DNA of 64,000 nucleotides from Persicirhabdus sediminis (GTDB taxonomy: Bacteria; Verrucomicrobiota; Verrucomicrobiia; Verrucomicrobiales; Akkermansiaceae). Positions within the stretch are counted from its first letter, which is position 1. Each line of letters begins with the position of its first letter. The stretch lies in NCBI RefSeq assembly GCF_016595495.1, contig NZ_JAENIM010000021.1:62001-126000 (forward strand). Direction: 5' to 3'. Positions 19,235 to 28,500 of the stretch are shown one piece after another. A program made the translations under genes and the position numbers. Under the pieces are notes generated by a model. It was not told where the DNA came from, made no database searches, and worked only from the letters and a program-made list of their open reading frames with translations.

Positions 19235-20509
19235 TCACTCCATTTTTTCTAACCAAAGAGCCGCACCCTGCCCGCCACCAATGCACAATGAGACCAATGC
19301 TTTTTGTCCGCCACCTTGGTGCATGGTATGCATCGCCGTTAGGACTAACCTAGCACCAGTTGCGCCGACTGGGTGCCCTAGGGCGATGGCGCCGCCGTGT
19401 GGGTTTAACTTATGCTCAGGAATCTCACCTAAGGCCTGATCGCAGCCAGCATGCTGAGCTGCTGATGGTTCCTTCAATGCCTGCAAACATGCGAGCACTT
19501 GGCCGGCAAACGCCTCGTTAATCTCCACGGTATCGGCATCTTGTAGCCGCAGACCTGATAGATGTTGCGCTTTATGGATCGCGTGAACGGGGCCCAGCCC
19601 CATGCGTTTAGGGTCGCAGCCTGCATAAGCGTATGCTCGCAGCTGTGCGATGGGAGAGATGCCGTACCACTTCTCCAGCTCGTGAGCCTTTTGTTCGCTA
19701 GCGACTAACAATGCCACAGCGCCATCGGTAATTTGCGACGAGTTACCAGCAGTCACGGATCCTGTTTTACGGTCAAAAACCGGCTTTAACTTGGCCAATT
19801 TATCGATGGATGAATCTCCCCGTATGCCATTGTCACGGTCCACCACATGGCCATTGATAAAAAATGGTGTCACTTCGTCTGCTAGAAATTTTCCAGCTCC
19901 CGCAGCCTTGAGCTGTGAGTTCACGGCAAACTCGTCCTGCATTTGCCTAGTGATGCCAAACTCTCTAGCTAGCACTTCAGCCGTCTCGCCCATATTCAGT
20001 CCACTTACTGGATCAGTGAGGCCTAACTTCAAACCTATCAGCGGGGAAAAATCAGCTGGTCTGAAATTCATCGCAGCCGAGAATTTTTGACCTAACGATC
20101 GCGCCTTAGCGAGCTGCATAAATTTGCCGATAGCTGACTGCCGATACAGCCACGGCACCTGGCTCATACTATCAACCCCGCCGACTACATACAAACTACC
20201 GCGACCAGCGGCGATGCGCTCGGCGGCGGTCGTGATAGCCTCCAGCCCCGATGCGCAATTGCGGTTCACCGTCATGGCTGGAACGTGCTTGGGAATACCT
20301 GCGCGCAGCGCGATAACACGAGCAATGTTAGCCGCATCTACCGGCTGACAAACACAGCCCATAATCACTTCGTCAATCTCAGCTGGATCGATGCCAGTGC
20401 GGGCTAACAAAGCCGCCACAACTTCGCGGCCAAGGTCAACGGCGCTGAGATTAGCAAAATCAGTGCCCATACGGATGAACGGGCTTCTTATGGCTGCTAG
20501 AATTTGCAT
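19235..20509 (-). CDS. Acetyl-CoA acyltransferase (3-ketoacyl-CoA thiolase, FadA/FadI-type)
   Basis: A 424-residue thiolase for the last, thiolytic step of beta-oxidation. The acyl-accepting Cys is at residue 85 (NRNCASGLEA), the His of the GGAIALGHPVGATGAR motif is present, and the C-terminal active Cys sits in LCIGGGQG. Length fits the FadI/FadA range. It sits between the ligase and FadB/FadJ-like genes with gaps of 6 and 3 nt, a conserved beta-oxidation pairing. Confidence 0.95.
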   Translation of the reverse strand: MQILAAIRSPFIRMGTDFANLSAVDLGREVVAALLARTGIDPAEIDEVIMGCVCQPVDAANIARVIALRAGIPKHVPAMTVNRNCASGLEAITTAAERIAAGRGSLYVVGGVDSMSQVPWLYRQSAIGKFMQLAKARSLGQKFSAAMNFRPADFSPLIGLKLGLTDPVSGLNMGETAEVLAREFGITRQMQDEFAVNSQLKAAGAGKFLADEVTPFFINGHVVDRDNGIRGDSSIDKLAKLKPVFDRKTGSVTAGNSSQITDGAVALLVASEQKAHELEKWYGISPIAQLRAYAYAGCDPKRMGLGPVHAIHKAQHLSGLRLQDADTVEINEAFAGQVLACLQALKEPSAAQHAGCDQALGEIPEHKLNPHGGAIALGHPVGATGARLVLTAMHTMHQGGGQKALVSLCIGGGQGAALWLEKME

Positions 20510-20515
20510 GGCAGT

Positions 20516-21973
20516 TTAGGGTTCATTTTGCGGTCTGTTATCAACAACTTTTTTCTCTTTCAGCTCCACGCCGACGCCCTGCATTTTACGCAGCGTTTCC
20601 CAGTCATGGAACTTCACTTCATTTGGGCTCAAGTCGGTTTCCTCTTTGAGTCTCTTGCGAATTCTAGTAGCCAGCTGTTCTTTGTTATCACTGATAGCTA
20701 CGGCGTGGATGACGATTTCATCGAGGTCTAATGGATCATCATTGAGCTTGCGCAGCTCCATCTGCCAGGCGCCTAGCCCATCGGTATCATCGAGGATATT
20801 TTCTAGCTGATTGAAATCTATCAATGTGCCTTTGAGCTTATCAATTTTCATGCTCTTGATGTCGGAAACACGAGAAATTCTCCCAACCAGCCGTGGGCAT
20901 GTTCGCCCGCAGTGTGGGCATTTTCCATAATGCAGCCCTTCCTCTATCAGGTCACCAGTACGGTAGCGCAGCACCACCGATCCACGGCTCTGCAGCGCTG
21001 TATAAACAATCTCGCCGCCATGGCCTTCAGGTACTCGCTCGCCAGTGTCAGGATCGATGATCTCAATGAAACCCAAATCTGGATAGGTATGAAAACCAGT
21101 GGTCTTGCCACCGAGCGGCGGCGGGCATTCCGCCCAGGCCATCTTGGCTTCGGTAAAGGCGTAGGTTGAGATGATTTCCACATCTGGCGCGCCCAGGTCC
21201 GTGCAGAATTCATGCAGCTTGCGGCGCATGCCAATAGGCACTTTCTCACCACCTAACACCACCTGTTTGAGATGATCCCAGCTGCGCCCCTGTTCAAGGG
21301 CTTGCTGCAGCAAGTGATAGAGAAATGTGGGCATCGCAATCAACAAGTCTGGATTGATTTTAGAAATGCTTTCCACGTTACCTAACGACCCCATCACCTT
21401 GCCGCCACCTGTTGATAGAGCGAACACACCAGCAGCGGTGGACGCATAGTGGGCCTGCCAAAATGCGAGATGGGGAGCGAATGGGAAAGCATTCACCGCG
21501 CGGTAGTCGCGCTGGGTGTTACAAATAGCCATCAAACGACGGCCAGATTCCTCTAGCAAATGAATATCTTCCGCGGTGTATAAAAAGGGCACGGGAGCCG
21601 CTGAGCGGCCAGTTGTACTGGTCATGAAAATCGGCCTCAGCTCACGCTCCAACAATTTCTTTGCTTGGCTGGGGCCATTGCGCAGGATCATTTTCCATGT
21701 CGACGCCTGCTTGCGCAGAACTTCTTCATCTGGGATCAATACAAAGTCTTTAGGATCTATCAAATCAGCCTTGGATGTGAATGGCAGACGCTGCAGGTCA
21801 GCGGTCGTCCTAATAGAGTTAGGGTCAATATCTTCACGAGCAAACAGCGCTCGATAGAACTTAGAAAATGGCGCTACACGATCGCGAATGAGCGAGCGCA
21901 ATAGCTGGTTTTGCATCAACTGAGTTTCCATAGGCAGAGCGTTAGCCCACCAATTTTTTCTTAAGCTTTTCAT
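20516..21973 (-). CDS. PaaK-like (phenylacetate-CoA ligase family) acyl-CoA ligase
   Basis: A 485-residue adenylate-forming enzyme of the PaaK branch rather than the FadD branch. It has the PaaK-type N-terminus (FSKFYRALF...LPFTSKADL), the nucleotide loop TSTTGRSAAPVPF, an ISTYAFTEAK region, and the hinge YRTGDLIEE followed by a C-terminal lid. A CPHCGRTCPR motif with Cys pairs is typical of PaaK relatives. It would activate a fatty or aromatic acid to its CoA thioester for the downstream enzymes. Its start overlaps the stop of the patatin gene by 4 nt, so translation is coupled. The true substrate cannot be read from the sequence. Confidence 0.88.
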   Translation of the reverse strand: MKSLRKNWWANALPMETQLMQNQLLRSLIRDRVAPFSKFYRALFAREDIDPNSIRTTADLQRLPFTSKADLIDPKDFVLIPDEEVLRKQASTWKMILRNGPSQAKKLLERELRPIFMTSTTGRSAAPVPFLYTAEDIHLLEESGRRLMAICNTQRDYRAVNAFPFAPHLAFWQAHYASTAAGVFALSTGGGKVMGSLGNVESISKINPDLLIAMPTFLYHLLQQALEQGRSWDHLKQVVLGGEKVPIGMRRKLHEFCTDLGAPDVEIISTYAFTEAKMAWAECPPPLGGKTTGFHTYPDLGFIEIIDPDTGERVPEGHGGEIVYTALQSRGSVVLRYRTGDLIEEGLHYGKCPHCGRTCPRLVGRISRVSDIKSMKIDKLKGTLIDFNQLENILDDTDGLGAWQMELRKLNDDPLDLDEIVIHAVAISDNKEQLATRIRKRLKEETDLSPNEVKFHDWETLRKMQGVGVELKEKKVVDNRPQNEP

Positions 21974-23016
21974 GCGGCACCTCGTTTCACATGGTTTTCT
22001 ATCAACTCAGAAATCTTAGGCATCTGAGCCAGAGCCATTTTTCGGCCCATCTCAATAAATTGTTCGGCGTGAGCGAAGTCGTACCACTGGCTTGGCTGGC
22101 CGGCATAACAATCCACCACCACGTCAGCCTTTTTGGTAGATTCGTGAGCCATGCGAATTTGCGCAATCTGCAATGACCGGCTCATCACATCTAATCGATG
22201 GCCTTTTCCCACCGGATTGATACGCCCACACCACTCTAGCATTTTTCCCTCAAAGCGGCTGCAAATTCCCTCGCTATGATAAGCGGTCTCGCCTCGCAGA
22301 GCTGCGTCGTGGAGTTCGTTGTAATCAGGAAATGCAGTCGAGGCGATGACGTAGTCTACCTCGGTAAATTCGTGCAGCGCATCCACTGGTAGCGGCTCCA
22401 CCACGCCACCGTCTATCAGGCTTCTATCATCCACCGTCACGGGCGTGACAATGCCAGGAATCGCACAGCTGGCGTGCACCGCATTGGCTACGATGCCTTG
22501 GTTAAAAACTACCCGCTCGTAGCTTTCTAGATCTGCGGCTACGATCAATAACTGCTTTTTCAGCTGGCTAAATGTCACCGCCCCAATGCTCTCCATCAGG
22601 TGGTCACGTGCTTTTTCTCCCTTAAAAAAACCACGGGTGAAGGGGAAATCAAAATCGGCAATTTTGCGTAATGCATGGGCGTCTTTCATTTCATCCGCCA
22701 GCTGATGGAGTTTTTGTCCATCCCAGCCAGCTGCCCACAGCGCGGCAATATAACTGCCCATGCTCGTTCCCGCCACCGCCGTCACGGGCACGCCTTGCTC
22801 TTCTAGCACCTGAATCACCCCGAGATGAGACAGCCCCTTGGCGCCGCCAGATGATAGCGCGAGACCAAACTTCACCTCATGCCAGCCAGCTGGCTTTTTC
22901 GCAGGGGCATGCGGCGGCGCGGGCTTGGCGGCAGCGTGTTGACGTGAGCCATCACCAGCTGATGGGTTTACCGCTGGTTGAGCTGCTTGTTTGTGGGGAT
23001 TGGCGGGATGGTGCAT
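21970..23016 (-). CDS. Patatin-like phospholipase / acyl hydrolase (RssA-type)
   Basis: A 348-residue serine hydrolase with a Ser-Asp dyad. The oxyanion loop is SSGGAKGLSHLG, the nucleophile elbow GTSMG places Ser at about residue 85, and the Asp is in IDGGVVEPLP (about residue 202). The first 43 residues are low-complexity and rich in Pro, Ala and His, with no signal peptide, so a cytoplasmic protein is likely. The start is ATG 23016 because AGGAG lies 9 nt upstream; an upstream in-frame start at 23112 lacks this. It is the first gene of the operon and would release acyl chains for the ligase. Confidence 0.9.
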   Translation of the reverse strand: MHHPANPHKQAAQPAVNPSAGDGSRQHAAAKPAPPHAPAKKPAGWHEVKFGLALSSGGAKGLSHLGVIQVLEEQGVPVTAVAGTSMGSYIAALWAAGWDGQKLHQLADEMKDAHALRKIADFDFPFTRGFFKGEKARDHLMESIGAVTFSQLKKQLLIVAADLESYERVVFNQGIVANAVHASCAIPGIVTPVTVDDRSLIDGGVVEPLPVDALHEFTEVDYVIASTAFPDYNELHDAALRGETAYHSEGICSRFEGKMLEWCGRINPVGKGHRLDVMSRSLQIAQIRMAHESTKKADVVVDCYAGQPSQWYDFAHAEQFIEMGRKMALAQMPKISELIENHVKRGAA

Positions 23017-23422
23017 GATCAAACACTCCTCTCTAATGATTGGAAAATGATACGCTCTAATTTCATCCTGCAAGATACCACAGTTTTTAGGCAAGTGCCA
23101 CACCTTGACCACCGCTTATTCTTTTACGGTCAATAGATAAAGCTCCTCACCCAACAAACTCAAGTTCTCTAATCACTCGCATATCAAGGATGTTACCGAT
23201 TGCAAATCCAGCGGAGCCAGCCAGCTAGAAATTTGTCAAATGATAGAACATTTCGTTATGAATTCGCTAGATCTCAGCCAGCTAGCTAGAATTTCTCTCT
23301 GAGCCGCTACTTTCCGTCGATGAATAGGCCACAGCTCTTAGCTAGAGGAAATGCAGCAAGCTAGCCGACTCCTTGATGATTATGCGCTTGCAAGACCTGA
23401 ACAAACCATCATACAGACGTTT
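23017..23422. other. Divergent gap between patatin operon and PEP-CTERM protease
   Basis: About 400 bp that must hold promoters for both directions. It is dense in CCAGCCAGCTAG-type words (23215-23227, 23277-23292). No clear palindromic operator or RNA gene was found. Confidence 0.5.
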
Positions 23423-24331
23423 ATGAAGAATTGGCTGGCAGCTCCTCTCACACTCCTGGCATTGGTTTCTCCGCTTAGTGCGGTGGTGATTCGCGATGAT
23501 GTTTTTACCAACAATGGCGGGCAGCTAGATCCATCTGTGGATCATGTGGATGCGGGCTACAGCCAGCATAGTAGTTTCGCCCAACAGGATGTTTTCAAAG
23601 CGTGTTTGCAGTGGGGTGATGGCGTCAGCGCCAATAGCAGCTCGGGCACCTGGCTAGGCAATGCTAATGGCTCCAGCTACATTCTCATCGCAGGTCATTC
23701 TAGTAAGTCAGCCAATGGCTTCGTCTCCACTGGTTTTGAATATACCGACTGGCAAGGTCAAACGACCACACTCAGCTCAGCGAGCGTGACTCACTGGCGC
23801 AATGATGTCGCCGACATCGCCATTTTACAAATCGACCAGCCCATCGTGATTCTAGATGCGGTGAATCCTATCTTTTACGATGGCGACCAAGAGGCAGGCA
23901 AAGTTGTCACCTGGATAGGTACTGGATTTCGCGGCACCGGGCTGGCGGGGCAAGATTTTGACAATTTCGGCTCTGGCCGCGCGGCGGGCCAAAATATCAT
24001 CGATGGCGCGATGACCGCCACCACTTTTGAGTTTGACTTCGACTCGGCTGCTCATACCAGCCTGCAGCTGGAAGCTCACCAAGCCAGTGGTGATAGTGGT
24101 GCCGCTGGCTGGATTCAGGTCAATGGCCAGTGGATGATCGCCGGGCTGGTTTCTGAAAGTGAGTACCCTGAAGTTTACCAAGCTAACAACATCATGGTGC
24201 GTACGTCTGGCACTCTAGACTGGATCACTAGCACCTATAGCGGCGCATTTACCGCCGTGCCCGAGCCTAGCTCCGCAATCTACGCAGCTCTGGCGGCTTT
24301 AGTCTTTGTTAGCCAGAGAAGACGCAGCTAA
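23423..24331 (+). CDS. PEP-CTERM trypsin-like serine protease
   Basis: About 302 residues with a signal peptide (MKNWLAAPLTLLALVSPLSA). A chymotrypsin-fold triad can be placed: His in LIAGHSSK, Asp in NDVADIAILQID, and Ser in ASGDSGAAGW. The C-terminus is a PEP-CTERM signal (VPEPSSAIYAALAALVFVSQRRRS). It is therefore probably an exported protease tethered by or processed through exosortase. ATG 23423 is chosen because the signal peptide begins there; an in-frame ATG at 23351 would add 24 non-hydrophobic residues. It converges with the NusG-like gene, 17 nt away. Confidence 0.87.
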   Translation: MKNWLAAPLTLLALVSPLSAVVIRDDVFTNNGGQLDPSVDHVDAGYSQHSSFAQQDVFKACLQWGDGVSANSSSGTWLGNANGSSYILIAGHSSKSANGFVSTGFEYTDWQGQTTTLSSASVTHWRNDVADIAILQIDQPIVILDAVNPIFYDGDQEAGKVVTWIGTGFRGTGLAGQDFDNFGSGRAAGQNIIDGAMTATTFEFDFDSAAHTSLQLEAHQASGDSGAAGWIQVNGQWMIAGLVSESEYPEVYQANNIMVRTSGTLDWITSTYSGAFTAVPEPSSAIYAALAALVFVSQRRRS

Positions 24332-24348
24332 CAAGTCCGCCAGCCAGC

Positions 24349-24891
24349 TTATTGGCCATCGCCAGATTCATCAATTTCCTGCTGGAGAATGAGAGAAAAG
24401 AGGTCGACGTCGACAACTTGCCTAGACCCTAACATCTCAATTAACATTCTCACTCTATCATTGCCGCCGAGCAGCTCGACCACTTCACCTTGCATACCTT
24501 CTAATGGCCCGTAGGCGACTTCTACTTCATCGCCAATCTCGATGCTCGGCTTGAGCACCACGGTTTCCCCCTCTTCCAGCTGGCTCTGCAGCGCGTGGAT
24601 GAATTCCTCGTTGATCGTGGGCATGAAATCACCAAATTTCACGATGGTGAGCACGCCATAGGCATACCGCACAGCTCGCTCCATTTTCTGGCGGTCGAAC
24701 TTGGCAAATAGATAGCCGGGAAACATCGCTTCCAGCCACCAAATTTTGCCGCGTTTGGTCGCCTTGCGGTATTTCAGCCGCGGGCAAATGACCTCCACAC
24801 CATCCAGCTGGCGGAGCTGTCCTGCGGCGATGTGCTCGCGCTTTGGTTGACAGCGCACACAATACCAAGCCAGCTGGGGTTGCTCATTCAT
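24349..24891 (-). CDS. NusG/RfaH-like transcription elongation factor
   Basis: A 180-residue protein with an N-terminal NGN domain (WYCVRCQPKREHIAAGQL, then MFPGYLFAKFD) and a C-terminal KOW-type region (IGDEVEVAYGPLEGMQGEV). Housekeeping nusG normally sits with secE and rplK; this copy does not, so it is a specialised paralogue of the RfaH/LoaP kind that lets RNA polymerase read through long, often surface-polysaccharide operons. Its start overlaps the stop of the GbsR-like gene (ATGA). The target operon is unknown. Confidence 0.88.
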   Translation of the reverse strand: MNEQPQLAWYCVRCQPKREHIAAGQLRQLDGVEVICPRLKYRKATKRGKIWWLEAMFPGYLFAKFDRQKMERAVRYAYGVLTIVKFGDFMPTINEEFIHALQSQLEEGETVVLKPSIEIGDEVEVAYGPLEGMQGEVVELLGGNDRVRMLIEMLGSRQVVDVDLFSLILQQEIDESGDGQ

Positions 24892-25394
24892 GATTTTGTT
24901 CCGAGAAATTTCTGCAGCAGTGGCAATACCATCTGCACGCGCTTAGACCAACGTTCTAGGCGCTCGACGCGCTCTAATAAGAACTCTTTTTCCTCGCCAG
25001 CTGGCAGGGCATCAACGTCGCCTTCTAGCGCTTTCAGCTTGCGTGAGCCACTCTCCATATGCGGACGAATCTCCTCTTTAATAAACCCACCAACCAAGCG
25101 CTTGAGCTCGACGTCAGCTTTGTAATACGTCTTGCGGTCGCCGGGTTTATTCTCCTCTAGCACGGCGCCCAGAGTGCGCAGCATCTTGATGCCTTGGCTC
25201 GCTGAACCTTTGCTAATTTCTAGCCGCTGGACCATTTCATCCATCGCTAAGGGCTCGCGGCTGGAATAGAGCAGGCCGTACATTTCTCCTACAGATTTTG
25301 GTAAACCTAGCAATTTAGCGCCATCGCTAAAATAACTGACCATCTGTTTCTCTAGGGATAGGATCTCATCCGATGCTTCACTGCCCATGCTCAT
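24888..25394 (-). CDS. GbsR/MarR-type winged-helix regulator
   Basis: About 168 residues with a winged-helix domain of the GbsR branch (GEMYGLLYSSREPLAMDEM, then LEISKGSASQGIKMLRTLGAV and the wing GDRKTYYKAD). A C-terminal helical region is probably for dimerisation. The start is ATG 25394 or 25388; a TTG at 25430 would add 12 residues but lies within an inverted repeat. It is translationally coupled to the NusG-like gene, suggesting one switch that controls initiation and elongation. A long inverted repeat lies 20 nt upstream. Confidence 0.85.
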   Translation of the reverse strand: MSMGSEASDEILSLEKQMVSYFSDGAKLLGLPKSVGEMYGLLYSSREPLAMDEMVQRLEISKGSASQGIKMLRTLGAVLEENKPGDRKTYYKADVELKRLVGGFIKEEIRPHMESGSRKLKALEGDVDALPAGEEKEFLLERVERLERWSKRVQMVLPLLQKFLGTKS

Positions 25395-25413
25395 GACGAT
25401 GATAATGACGTAA

Positions 25414-25453
25414 AAATGCGCAGAGTTCAATTATTTTTGAACTTTGCGCATTT
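25414..25453 (-). terminator. 17-bp inverted repeat: terminator of the 1721-residue protein, or operator of the GbsR-like gene
   Basis: The arms AAATGCGCAAAGTTCAA and TTGAACTCTGCGCATTT match at 16 of 17 positions with a 6-nt loop. On the minus strand the second arm runs into TTTTTA, so it fits a rho-independent terminator about 75 nt past the stop of the large gene. It also lies 20 nt before the likely GbsR start, where an autoregulatory operator would be expected. Confidence 0.7.
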
Positions 25454-25527
25454 CCCCAAATCCATTAGCCATCACCTCAGCCGCTGGAAACCATTCCAGC
25501 TGGCTGAAGTGCGGCGTTTCAGCTTTT

Positions 25528-28500
25528 CTATTCTGCGCTTACGCGAATGAATATTTTCTCTTTACCTTTTTCCAATGGGTAATTTTTCACCCCATCAATC
25601 ACCTCAGGCGTTTGCTTATAGCTGGACCAATTGACCAGATCTTCTGAGGTTTCCACCTTGTATTCCATCTTGTCGCGCATGCCGTGAGCCACGCTAAATG
25701 AACCGTCTTTGCCGCCTTGGATCGTTGGTTTCTTGCCCATGAAAGCGTAGAAATCAAAGGAGACATCTGCCGGAACTGGCTGCAGAGCCTGCGCACTCAG
25801 CACCTTGATCGTATCGCTCGAAGTTAGCTCGTGAGCCTTCCATCCTTCGTAGTTATTTGGCAGCAAGTAAGCCCCAGCCCAAACTCCAAATGGATGTCTG
25901 CCTTCGTAGACTTGATTCACCTCAAGTCTGAGCAGATTGACGCCGACGACATCAATATCGATGTGCTCAGCCATGTCGGCCTGGCCAGCTGGAGCCCCCT
26001 GATAGATCAGCTTGCCATCACCGTAAACCTTGAATTCCAACAAGGTTGATTGCGGGTTATCAAAATTTGTATAACAGAAAGTGTCAGACACAAAGCGCAG
26101 GTAATTACCTTTGAGGTTAAATTCCAAGACACTCGGCGTATGGAAACCAAATCCTTTTTCATAAACCCAGTTGCCCATTACAATCGGACTAACATTATTA
26201 TTCAGGGCATCCACCCCAAGCTTCTGCCAGCCATTTTGAGAGCTTACCAAAGGCATGTCTGATAGGAAGACCGCAGCATCAGGGAAGCCAACTAACTGAA
26301 GTGGCTCTTGCAGCTCAAGATCACCAAAAGTAACTGAGCTGTAATTGCCAAATCCTGGACCCTGAGCTAGCTGCAGCGAATCGATGTAGAGCTCTTTACC
26401 ACTCTTAATCTGCAACTCGATAGAATTGCCGCCTTCCTTGAGCTGACACCAAATGTAACGATCTTTGTAGCGGCTAACTGGACTCGTTAGGCTATCTTTA
26501 GTCCCTAGAGCCACACCTGAATCTTGTTGGTTAATGCGGCCTGATACAGTGACTGATTGCCCCACTAGATCAAACTCACCCGCATCTGCGCCAGCACCAT
26601 TGACCACTAAGTTAACGTTACGCGACGGGCTAGAATCAGTTGAATAATAAGGAATGTTCAGCAGGTACTGACCACTACTTGGCACTTCTACATTCCACAC
26701 AATGTATGCTGAGTTATTTTTTGGGAAATAAGCACACTGGTTAGTAGTCGCATTCTCCAGATAGAGTTTGTCCACCTTATCGGCAGCATCAGCCAATGTC
26801 ACTACTTCACCTCGCATAATGAAGGCTTCACTAGCTGGGTACAGGCGACGTACTGATTCATAGATCTCATTTTCGTCGCTAGCCGCAGAGCTCTCTATGC
26901 TGGCTAGCTGATTCAAATTCGCACCTGGCGGCATAACCTTGACGCGAGCTACATCGTAATCAGATAGACCTTCCTTGTTAGTCACCTTGAGGTGGAAGGT
27001 GAAAGTTGTAGGTTCACTAACTACGGGAGCGGTGAAATTCGCAATGCTCTGTTTAGCTCTGGTAAGGCTAACGGACGGACCATGCTCGGTTTTCACCTCC
27101 CACTGGTAGCTGATTTCACTGCCATTTGGATCATCCGAGCCCGTGCCATCAAGATAGACAGTGGAGCCGCTAGCCACAATCTGGTGGCCTGCTGTCACCG
27201 CATATGGATAGTGGTCAACAGCGACATTAGATTCCTCAAAGTAGACTAACATCACGAGATCAGAAGCATTACCATTGGTATCCGTGGCCGTCACCGTCAG
27301 CACGTTAGGTCCAGGGAAATGCTTAGCTACATCATTGCTAACTTTATAGACATAAGAATTGCCATCAAAGTATCCAGGGAAGCCAATAGACTTGCTCAGG
27401 TGAACGGTATCGCCATCTGGCTCCTCCACATCAAACTCGATGCGCAGCGTTTCCCCCGCTTTGGCACGGAAGATGTTTTTGAAGCCGCCCGGACCTTCTC
27501 CTGGTTTGGTCATGGTGATTTTTGGCGCTGAGTTTGCTAGAATACTCAGCTGCATGACTTTTTCGGAAACGCGTCCGTGTTGGTCAGTGGCGCGCAGGGT
27601 GATTTCATGAGCCCCCACGAGATGCTCTTCAGCCACCACCGTATACACGCCGCCAAAGCCGCGTGCATTTTCAATAACACGACCAACCTGACCTGACATG
27701 CTGATTTCCATCGGCGACACAAAATCTGTCTGCACCGCAATTGGCACGGTTAGCTGCTGGCCTACAACAATGCTATGCTGTTCTGGCACCGTGCGCAGCT
27801 CAGGAGCTGGTCCTAAGTTAGAAACTTGCAGATCAAAATAGATCGTCGTTTGCCCCACACTTCCCTGGCCTTTGATCGCCAGCTGATAGTTGCCGATGTC
27901 TGAAGACTTCGGTGTCCAGCGGATGTAATAATCGTGATCTCCATGGCTGTCTGGCTGACGCACTAATGTCGCGCCAGATGGTAAGTTACTACAAGAGACA
28001 ACAACATCGCCATCGCGACCTTCTGCTCGCAGGATGTGCAGATTATAAGACTGACCTACTCCAATATGTGAAGGACCACGAGCAAGTAGCACTGGGCGCT
28101 TCAGGTCCCCCTTCCAGCTAGGCTGGTTAGAGCGGCGCTGAGTGACTACTTGGAAAAAGTCAGCTACTTCTTGGCCGTATTCACTTAGGATATCAGTATA
28201 GACACCTGAGTACTCATTGGGATCAAAACCGCTAGATACCATGCCGGTATTGTTACAGTAGCTACAACCGTCGCCGCCGCAGTATCCGCAGGTGACTTGG
28301 CTGCCTGAGCCGCTAGCAAGCTCCGTTCCCAACATTGCTTTCCAAATCAGATAGGATGTATACTCCACATAAGACTGTATGTCTTGTGGGTCATCCTTAT
28401 CCATCAAACCATAACGGTATTGAATGTGCGCCCACTCTCTGTAAGCGGAATCCTTTTTTCCATTCACATAGGTCGGGTAATTTTTCGCTAAATTAGCCAG

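Noticed and set aside
23075-23105. A sigma-54-like TGGCAC...TTGC element upstream of the patatin operon
   Set aside because: TGGCAC is directly followed by TTGC without the required 5-nt spacer.
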